A DNA stretch of 64,000 nt. Origin: Breznakiella homolactica (GTDB lineage: Bacteria > Spirochaetota > Spirochaetia > Treponematales > Breznakiellaceae). The position numbers were made by a program, and so were the translations under genes. The stretch lies in the NCBI RefSeq assembly GCF_016616095.2, contig NZ_CP067089.2:3968001-4032000 (forward strand). The letters are read 5' to 3'. The first letter of the stretch is position 1, and each line of letters begins with the position of its first letter. Positions 57,950 through 64,000 of the stretch are shown in pieces. Under the pieces are notes generated by a model. That model saw only the letters and a list, made by a program, of their open reading frames with translations, made no database searches and had not been told where the DNA came from.

Positions 57950-59137
57950 ATGGTTCGGAGCGAAAAGAAGAGCCCGTTGTTCAGTAAAAAATATCTTATG
58001 GGTATATCCGTAAATCTTATGGTATGTACCTTCGGGCAGATGCTGATGTGCGCTATGCCGCTGCTGATTGCCGGCGGCGGTCATGGTATCGGTTATTCCG
58101 GATTGGCGGTATCGGCCTTTTCCTTTGGGGCGGTGCTTTTCCGGCCTATAACGGGATGGCTGGCAAGTAAACTGCCGGGCCGGAAAACCGTCAGCTTCTG
58201 TCTCATATTTTTTTCCGTGAGCTGTCTCGTCCTGTTCTGTTCTCCTCCGCTTTGGCTGACCATAGTTTTCCGGGCGGCCCAGGGTATCGTCATGAGCATC
58301 TACGGAACTATCTACGGGGCTTTGGTGTCTTATCTGATACCTTCCGACCGTTTTCAGGAAGGAATGGGGTATTACAGTATTGGTGTGCCTGCCATGTCTT
58401 TTCTTGGGCCGGCCCTGGGACTTGTGGCCATAGAACTAGCGGGCGAACGGGTGATGTTTCTTTTTTTGGCGTTCTTTACTTTTGCGGCGGCATTCATCTG
58501 TTACCGCCTCGATGTCAGGGATGAACCGGTAACACCGCCGCTGCCCAAGGGTGAGACAAATCTCTTTAGGATAACCTTCGCCGGTGAGGCTTTTTTCCCG
58601 TCAATCATGCTTATGCTTGTGTTTGTTGCCCACACCAGCCTCGTTTCTTTTCTGTCTATTTTCGCCGCGTCCCGGGGGTATGAAGGAACAACCACTTTTT
58701 ATCTGCTTGCCGGTGCCGGGATTATTGCCGTGAGGCTTGTGTTTACGATGATACCTTTCCGGTTAAATGAACAGACATTGATCATCCCGGCTTTGGCTGC
58801 CCTCGGTGTTTGTACTTTGGTCATGGCTCACCTGCCGCAGGGGATTATGCTGTACTGTACTGCCCTGGTTTATGGCTGTTCCCTGGGAATTGTACAGCCG
58901 GGCTTGATTGCCGATGCCATTGGAAGAAGTCCTCCGGAACGGCGGGCCGCCGCAACCGCGACCTACTACCTTGCCCTTGATCTGGGGGCCGGTGTGGGCG
59001 GTCTGCTCTGGGCTGCCGTCGCCCGGGCGGGCGGATACATCCCGGTATATTACCTGGCGTCAGTCATCATATTCACGGTGATGATTATTCTGGTTTTCGT
59101 TCCGGCGCTCCGGACCGCGGCGGAAAAAGCATCCTGA
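57950..59137 (+). CDS. Major facilitator superfamily transporter
   Basis: 395-residue membrane protein with about 12 predicted helices. The MFS loop 2-3 signature appears as GWLASKLPGRKTV (residues about 66-78), and the N-terminal half has GTIYGALVSYLIPSDRFQEG. It follows dctM by 29 bases behind TTAGGAGGAAAGG, so it is probably co-transcribed with the TRAP operon. It may export a product or import a related acid. Substrate is unknown. Confidence 0.88.
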   Translation: MVRSEKKSPLFSKKYLMGISVNLMVCTFGQMLMCAMPLLIAGGGHGIGYSGLAVSAFSFGAVLFRPITGWLASKLPGRKTVSFCLIFFSVSCLVLFCSPPLWLTIVFRAAQGIVMSIYGTIYGALVSYLIPSDRFQEGMGYYSIGVPAMSFLGPALGLVAIELAGERVMFLFLAFFTFAAAFICYRLDVRDEPVTPPLPKGETNLFRITFAGEAFFPSIMLMLVFVAHTSLVSFLSIFAASRGYEGTTTFYLLAGAGIIAVRLVFTMIPFRLNEQTLIIPALAALGVCTLVMAHLPQGIMLYCTALVYGCSLGIVQPGLIADAIGRSPPERRAAATATYYLALDLGAGVGGLLWAAVARAGGYIPVYYLASVIIFTVMIILVFVPALRTAAEKAS

Positions 59138-59163
59138 AGACACCTTTCCCGCTTAATCCCTGA

Positions 59164-60147
59164 TCACCGGGGATACGCTTTTTCCCAGACTTCCAGGGCA
59201 CCGTATTCTTCCATAAGTTCCCGCAGTTCATCAATGGTGGGACTCCCCTGCATGGGGCCGTGTTTTGAAACCGCGAAGGAACCCACCGCGTTGGCGAATA
59301 CCGCGCTGTCCCGGAGGGTCAGGCCTTTCTCGCGGGCGCAGATAAACGCCGCGTTGAAACTGTCACCGGCCCCGGTGGGGTCCACGGGTTTTACCCCGTC
59401 AAAGGTCGGCACCTGGTAAGGCCCTTCGGCGCGGGACGCTACGGTGCAGCCCTTGCTTCCCTGTTTGATGCATACCACTTCCGGGCCCATTTCCAGCCCC
59501 CGTTCTATGGCTTTTTCGACCGAATCGGTTTCGAAATAAACCAGGGCTTCTTCTTCGCTAGGCATAAAGTGGCGGGCTTTTTTTATAAAGGAACCGTACT
59601 GGCTTTTGGCGGTTTCCAGGGACATCAGCTCCGGCCGGAAATTCGTATCGAAACTCAGGGACCCGCCGCCGGCAAGGATATGGTCGATGACCTGGACACC
59701 GTATTCCTTCCAGATGGATTTTTCCCCCAGGAGCGTGCCGTTGATGTGGATCCACTTTGACTTCGGAAGACCCGGGAGTTCGAATTCCGGTACACCGTCA
59801 AAAGTGACGGCCGAATAATCGCTTACGTAATTGAACATCCGGGACCCGTCGCTGCGGTACATGACAAAGGCGATACCCGTGGCGATTTTATCGGTAATAA
59901 GGACGTGGTCGAGGTTAACCCCGTCATCCTGCATCCGTCTGTAGGCAACATTGCGGCCGAAGAAGTCGTCGCCGCTCACCCCGATAAACGCTGCGTTCAG
60001 CCCCAGGCGGGCGGCGGTGCTGATGGTGATGGCCGACGCGCCGCTGGGGTAGGGCCCCATGATGGGATAAATCTCATCCAGAGGCATATCCACATCGGGC
60101 CGGATGAATTCAACAATGAGTCCCCCCAGGGAAATGATGTCGAACAT
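59164..60147 (-). CDS. PfkB-family carbohydrate kinase
   Basis: 327-residue ribokinase-family sugar kinase. The N-terminal glycine motif is ISLGGLIVEFIRPDVD. The substrate part has GPYPSGASAITISTAARLG and GVSGDDFFGRN. The ATP/anion-hole signature is VDPTGAGDSFNAAFI, with the catalytic Asp of GAGD present. It is the last gene of the minus-strand ABC sugar operon, four bases after the MalG-type permease gene, and should phosphorylate the imported sugar. Start is supported by AAGGAG nine bases upstream. Confidence 0.9.
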   Translation of the reverse strand: MFDIISLGGLIVEFIRPDVDMPLDEIYPIMGPYPSGASAITISTAARLGLNAAFIGVSGDDFFGRNVAYRRMQDDGVNLDHVLITDKIATGIAFVMYRSDGSRMFNYVSDYSAVTFDGVPEFELPGLPKSKWIHINGTLLGEKSIWKEYGVQVIDHILAGGGSLSFDTNFRPELMSLETAKSQYGSFIKKARHFMPSEEEALVYFETDSVEKAIERGLEMGPEVVCIKQGSKGCTVASRAEGPYQVPTFDGVKPVDPTGAGDSFNAAFICAREKGLTLRDSAVFANAVGSFAVSKHGPMQGSPTIDELRELMEEYGALEVWEKAYPR

Positions 60148-60151
60148 GATG

Positions 60152-61003
60152 CTACTCCTTTACGGCTCCGGAGGTCAGCACCTGTACCACATAGCGCTGG
60201 AGGAGCCAGAAAATCAGAATCGGCGGAATAATCGTAACCACCGTGATGGCCGAGACAATGTGGGTATCCACGGTGGCCCGGCTTTCCTGGTACAGGTAGA
60301 TTCCCACGGACATGGGCATCTGCTTCGTGCTTGACAGCAGGATAAAGGGTATGAGGAATTCCGACCAGCTCATGAGGAAGGTAAAAATAAACGCCGAGAA
60401 TATGCCGCTGGCGGAAATGGGCAGTACGATCCGCAGCAGGGACTGTATCCGGGAGCAGCCGTCAATCATGGCGGATTCCTCAATGGAATAGGGAACCGAG
60501 TCGAAAAATCCCTTAAGAAGATAGGTGATGAAAGGAATCTGGGCGGCAATATACACCAGCGCCGTGCTGAGGTGGGTTCCCAGGAGTCCGATCTTCGTAA
60601 AGTACCGGTACATGGGGATGATAATAATCATCGGGGAGATCATTTTAAACAGCAGAATAATGATCATAATCTGCTTTTTGAATTTCATCCTGAACCGGGA
60701 CAGCGCGTAGGATCCGGGGATCGCGATGATCAGGCAGCCCAGGCATGTATACAGGGACAGCAGCACCGAGTTCTTTAAAAAACCGAAGACTTCGCTGCCT
60801 CTGAAAATATACTTGTACGCTTCAAATGAGATGGGATTCGGGAACAGCTGGGGCGGGTTCGTAAATAACTGCTGGGGTGTCCGGAACGACAGGGACACGA
60901 GCCACAAAACCGGTCCGCCGAATACGAAAATTACCAGGATATAAAAAAAGACGATTACGATTCTGGTAATCATTGTGTTTTTCTTGGAATCAACCGTTGC
61001 CAT
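60152..61003 (-). CDS. ABC sugar transporter permease (MalG type)
   Basis: 283-residue membrane permease. It shows RIVIVFFYILVIFVFGGPVLW as the first helix, PNPISFEAYKYIFRG in the periplasmic part, the EAA loop EESAMIDGCSRIQSLLRIV near residues 175-193, and the C-terminal VQVLTSGAVKE typical of MalG subunits. It pairs with the product of the upstream gene (gap of 14 bases). Confidence 0.92.
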   Translation of the reverse strand: MATVDSKKNTMITRIVIVFFYILVIFVFGGPVLWLVSLSFRTPQQLFTNPPQLFPNPISFEAYKYIFRGSEVFGFLKNSVLLSLYTCLGCLIIAIPGSYALSRFRMKFKKQIMIIILLFKMISPMIIIIPMYRYFTKIGLLGTHLSTALVYIAAQIPFITYLLKGFFDSVPYSIEESAMIDGCSRIQSLLRIVLPISASGIFSAFIFTFLMSWSEFLIPFILLSSTKQMPMSVGIYLYQESRATVDTHIVSAITVVTIIPPILIFWLLQRYVVQVLTSGAVKE

Positions 61004-61017
61004 GGCACTGTCCTTTA

Positions 61018-61905
61018 CTACTTGGTTTCGCCTTTTCTGATAAAAGACATATTGTATAAAACCGCACTGATAAGATTGATCATGAGCAGCACCATGGACA
61101 GGGCCGCGCCCCTCCCGAGGTTCATCCGTTCAAAGATCGTACGGTAGACACTTAATGCCAGAACCTCCGTGGACCGTCCCGGTCCGCCGGCGGTCAGAGC
61201 CATGATGAGCCCGAAGGAATTGAATGTGTATATTGTCGCCAGGGACAGATCCGTAAACAGGAACGTCCTGAGGGACGGCAGCGTGATGTACCGGAATTTC
61301 TGGAATCCGTTGGCGCCGTCCACCATAGCCGCTTCGTACAGTTCCTCGGGGATCTGCTGAAACCCCGAATACAGTATGAGCATACTGAAGGCGGTGCCGC
61401 ACCATATATTAGCAATGGTTACCGAAATGATGGAAAGGTATTCACTGGACAAAAACGCGAGGTTGTGTCCGATGAGCAGCCTCATCACATAATTAATGAT
61501 ACCATAATCAAATTCACTGAGAAGGATTTTCCAGATGATCCCGATTGCCGGTGCGGGTATGATCCAGCAGGAAAGCACCACGGTTCTGGTGAATACCGCT
61601 CCCTTGATACCGAGTTTCTGCCCGGTATGTACCAGGAATGCGATCAGCAAACCGATAAGCACCTGGAAGATAAGGCTTCCGATAACATAAATGAAGGTAA
61701 CCTTCATTATCTGCGCGAAATCCTTAGTCGTAAAGAATGAAATATAGTGGAAAAATCCGTACCGGGTCGGATCCCGTATCAGGGTCGCGTTGGAAAAACT
61801 GAGCCGGGCAACATCCAGCATGGGGTATAGATAGAAAATTACCAGGGACAGGAGAACCGGCAGCAGCCATAGCCAGGGGTATTCCTGAATATTTTTTCTT
61901 CGCAT
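61018..61905 (-). CDS. ABC sugar transporter permease (MalF type)
   Basis: 295-residue permease with six helices, first at LWLLPVLLSLVIFYLYPML. The EAA loop is YEAAMVDGANGFQKFRYITL, in the usual place near residue 195. ATG at 61905 was chosen for GGAGAA upstream; the frame stays open for 31 more codons without permease features. No ATPase gene accompanies this operon. Confidence 0.9.
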   Translation of the reverse strand: MRRKNIQEYPWLWLLPVLLSLVIFYLYPMLDVARLSFSNATLIRDPTRYGFFHYISFFTTKDFAQIMKVTFIYVIGSLIFQVLIGLLIAFLVHTGQKLGIKGAVFTRTVVLSCWIIPAPAIGIIWKILLSEFDYGIINYVMRLLIGHNLAFLSSEYLSIISVTIANIWCGTAFSMLILYSGFQQIPEELYEAAMVDGANGFQKFRYITLPSLRTFLFTDLSLATIYTFNSFGLIMALTAGGPGRSTEVLALSVYRTIFERMNLGRGAALSMVLLMINLISAVLYNMSFIRKGETK

Positions 61906-61946
61906 AATAACGTTCTCCAACAAGATGAAGTGTGGGTTCAAAGAGC

Positions 61947-62013
61947 AGCCCTGTAATTCAGTCAGAATACAGGGCTCGTTACAAATAGACCGGCGCATGG
62001 AAAAGCGCGCCGG
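61947..62013 (-). promoter_or_regulatory. Two stem-loops between binding-protein and permease genes
   Basis: AGCCCTGTA/TACAGGGCT (61947-61955 with 61968-61976) and CCGGCGC/GCGCCGG (61990-61996 with 62007-62013) fold as two consecutive hairpins in the 122-base gap after the binding-protein stop. There are no T-runs. The position is the same as the hairpin in the first ABC operon (5843-5873). Confidence 0.65.
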
Positions 62014-62027
62014 CCTGCGGAAAAATA

Positions 62028-63431
62028 CTACAGATTATAAACCGACATTACCTCATTCCAGGCATCATCGAGAGCCTGTTCCGGGGTTTTGGTCCCCAGG
62101 ATCACTTCGCCGATTGCTACCTGCATGGCCAGGGAAATATCGGAGTACGAAGCCGCCGCCGGTCGGAGCCTGGCGTACTGGAGCATCTCGAAGGATTCCT
62201 GTTTGGTCCGGCTGGTTTCGGTGGATACCCAGTTCTCGGCTACATTCTTGAAGGTGGGGATTCCGTCTTCGGAAGCCGCCAGCATACCTTCGACTCCGCC
62301 GTATACGTGCCACAGGAAGTCGATAGCCTTCGCCCGGAGCTTGGGATCCTGTTCCAGGACCACCATGGACCATCCGCCGGCGCCCGATACGGGCCGCTGT
62401 CCTGCCTGGAGTGTGGGGATAGGAGCTATGGCGTAGTTCTCGAATTTTTCATCACCAATGACCAGCGGAAGCGTCCGGTCAATCCATCCGCCGGTGAGAA
62501 TAAACGGGGGCATGCTCATATTGACCGCCGCGTTCAGGTCACCGCTTCCGGCGATGCTGGCCACTTTGCTGGGCATAATGCCTTCATCCACCAGACGTTT
62601 GTACAGTTTAAGGCTGTCCAGCATAATCTGCTTGTTTCTGCCTTCCGCGAAGACCGGCTTGCCCGAGGCATCCACCAGCTCGCCGCCGGCCGCCCAGAAC
62701 ATGTTCACAAAATAGAAGAAAGTATTTTCGTGGCGTCCCCCCTGGGTGAGGATACCTTCGGTAGCCCGCCCCTGGGACTGGAGACGCTTGGTGATGCTGA
62801 TCAGTTCGTCCCAGGTCTTGGGCGGAGCATCCATCAGGTCTTTCCGGTACCAGAGAACCCGCACATCGGTGTAAACAAAATGTGCAATCATGCTGCCGTT
62901 TTCATCGGTGCAGAATTCCCGGTAGGACTCAAAGTAGTTATCCAGTTCGCCTTTGGTCAGGTAGGGATCAAAAGCCTGGGGGGTCTGTTTAAAACCGGCT
63001 TCCTTGTCCAGGAGTTTCGGCAGGAAGAATGAGTCCACATGGGCGATAGAAGGAGCGTTTCCCGCCTTCATGGATTCATAGATTTTAACCATAAACTCAT
63101 TGGTTTTCTCTGCGGGAATTTCAATGTCGACCTGAACCTTGGTATCGGGATTTTTCCTCGCCCAGCTTTCAATCCGTTCGGTTATCCGCGCGGCGGTCCG
63201 GGGATAATTGGAGCTGGGGCTGAGAACCCGGTACGTCCAGAACGTGATGGTGTTCTCCGCGTTGGGATTGCCGTAGACTTCGGGTTTTACCAGGTTTGCA
63301 TTCTGGGAAATAGTCCAGGCTGCCTGATTGGAAGAACCGGACGATGACGTTCCGCCGCCGCCGCTGCATGCGGTAAACAGAAGAACACATCCGGCCCCTA
63401 CGATTACCATCAGGTTTAGAAGTTTTTTCAT
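62028..63431 (-). CDS. ABC sugar transporter, family 1 solute-binding lipoprotein
   Basis: 467-residue binding protein. The leader MKKLLNLMVIVGAGCVLLFTAC predicts lipidation at Cys22, followed by Gly/Ser linker SGGGGTSSSGSSNQ. The mature part shows the family 1 fold (ENTITFWTYRVLSP, then APSIAHVDSFFLPKLLD and KTWDELISITKRLQSQGR). Start has AAGGAGGAG seven bases upstream. It is the first gene of the operon SBP-MalF-MalG-PfkB. Unlike the first ABC operon's binding protein, it keeps a lipobox cysteine. Confidence 0.92.
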   Translation of the reverse strand: MKKLLNLMVIVGAGCVLLFTACSGGGGTSSSGSSNQAAWTISQNANLVKPEVYGNPNAENTITFWTYRVLSPSSNYPRTAARITERIESWARKNPDTKVQVDIEIPAEKTNEFMVKIYESMKAGNAPSIAHVDSFFLPKLLDKEAGFKQTPQAFDPYLTKGELDNYFESYREFCTDENGSMIAHFVYTDVRVLWYRKDLMDAPPKTWDELISITKRLQSQGRATEGILTQGGRHENTFFYFVNMFWAAGGELVDASGKPVFAEGRNKQIMLDSLKLYKRLVDEGIMPSKVASIAGSGDLNAAVNMSMPPFILTGGWIDRTLPLVIGDEKFENYAIAPIPTLQAGQRPVSGAGGWSMVVLEQDPKLRAKAIDFLWHVYGGVEGMLAASEDGIPTFKNVAENWVSTETSRTKQESFEMLQYARLRPAAASYSDISLAMQVAIGEVILGTKTPEQALDDAWNEVMSVYNL

Positions 63432-63604
63432 CTTCTCCTCCTTATATTTTGCCGTCCGGAATACCTTCTGATATTCCGGAACGCCTCGGTGCCATACGCG
63501 CTGTTTGTACCGCTCTCAAGTTCAAAAACGGCATGGCTCCAGGTTAAAATTTATTGCGGACCTCCGGCTACCGTTCCGAAAAGTCCCTGATCAAGGCCGC
63601 CGGG

Positions 63605-64000
63605 TTATTTATTCCCGCAGACCTGAATCACATAACCGCGGGTTTTGGGCCCGTCGAGTTCCGCCAGATAAAATTCCATCCGCGAACCCAGTTTGAGTTT
63701 TCCGTCCTGTATCGGAGCGTACGCAAAATACCCCATGAGAATACTCTTCATATGGGCGGGCGCGTTGTAGGCTATACAGCCGTCGGAGGGCAGATAGTGG
63801 TTATGGATGTAGTCGCCGTTGTCCGGGGCGAGTTTTTCCATGTGCCGCAGGATATCCTCCTCAACACAGGGGAAGCCTTCGTTCATTACGACACTCACTG
63901 TGGTATGCTTGGACATGATGTGCACAAAGCCGTCTTTTATTCCGGACTTCTCAACACATTCATTAAGCTGGTCCATGAGGTTGATGAGCTGGGTCCTTCC
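63605..64000 (-). CDS. yjbQ: YjbQ/UPF0047 family protein (partial, cut by the window end)
   Basis: C-terminal 131 residues of a protein of the UPF0047/YjbQ family; the 5' end lies beyond position 64000 (the frame continues as GRTQLINLMDQLNECV to the edge). Family motifs: SKHTTVSVVMNEGF, LRHMEKLAPDNGDYIHNH and APAHMKSILMGYF, the last two carrying conserved histidines; the usual GNSDAH motif is altered to IAYNAPAH. E. coli YjbQ has secondary thiamine phosphate synthase activity in vitro; the physiological role is unknown. It is 173 bases from the ABC operon start, same strand. Confidence 0.8.
   Translation of the reverse strand, partial: GRTQLINLMDQLNECVEKSGIKDGFVHIMSKHTTVSVVMNEGFPCVEEDILRHMEKLAPDNGDYIHNHYLPSDGCIAYNAPAHMKSILMGYFAYAPIQDGKLKLGSRMEFYLAELDGPKTRGYVIQVCGNK

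Noticed and set aside
1-64000. tRNA, rRNA, riboswitch or replication-origin signals
   Set aside because: None was recognised by eye on either strand; a covariance-model scan (Infernal/tRNAscan) would be needed to exclude them.

Overview
The window looks like a chromosomal segment of an anaerobic spirochaete, most likely Treponema-like. The support is indirect. There are many exported lipoproteins with relaxed spirochaetal lipoboxes, and family 1 solute-binding proteins whose leader ends in VFA-Gly-Gly-Gly. There is also a spirochaete-type 514-residue hypothetical, a DUF4398-like lipoprotein, a pyruvate:ferredoxin oxidoreductase, and no respiratory genes. Most of the DNA is moderately GC-rich. 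One block, about 36.7-41.0 kb, is strikingly AT-rich and appears to have been acquired.

Layout. 0-4.4 kb: a family B DNA polymerase and a convergent beta-helix lipoprotein. 4.5-13.1 kb: a sugar-acid uptake and catabolism operon. It encodes an ABC importer (binding protein and two permeases, no ATPase), an FCD-type GntR regulator, a GalD-like dehydratase, a DapA-family aldolase, an iron alcohol dehydrogenase and a LarA-like protein. A near-consensus promoter and a perfect 24-bp palindrome precede it, suggesting repression by the in-operon GntR protein. 13.3-22.9 kb: a tightly overlapping type II secretion / type IV pilus operon (prepilin peptidase, secretin, ATPase, inner-membrane platform, four pseudopilin-like proteins, a large GspL-like fusion, and a PEGA/TPR lipoprotein). 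23.0-26.6 kb: four cell-envelope proteins.

26.7-41.0 kb: a roughly 3,500-residue exported SpvB/FG-GAP/RHS protein with a polymorphic toxin tip, a probable immunity gene, an integrase-core transposase, and a displaced toxin-tip remnant broken by an in-frame stop. An exported protein with a putative glycan-binding motif and another small orphan gene follow. Short repeats and hairpins mark the junctions. I consider this the most novel part of the window, together with an undescribed degenerate repeat array inside the giant protein.

41.2-52.3 kb: nifJ, a conserved spirochaetal hypothetical, a queG-like gene, a DUF4398 lipoprotein, a degenerate CHASE2/cyclase-like membrane protein and an NlpC/P60-like protein. 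52.4-59.1 kb: an XRE-cupin regulator divergent from a TRAP transporter (dctP, dctQ, dctM) with an MmgE/PrpD-family enzyme and an MFS permease, with a candidate operator between them. 59.2-63.4 kb (minus strand): a second ABC sugar importer without ATPase plus a PfkB kinase. The window ends inside a YjbQ-family gene. No rRNA, tRNA, CRISPR array or replication origin was seen.
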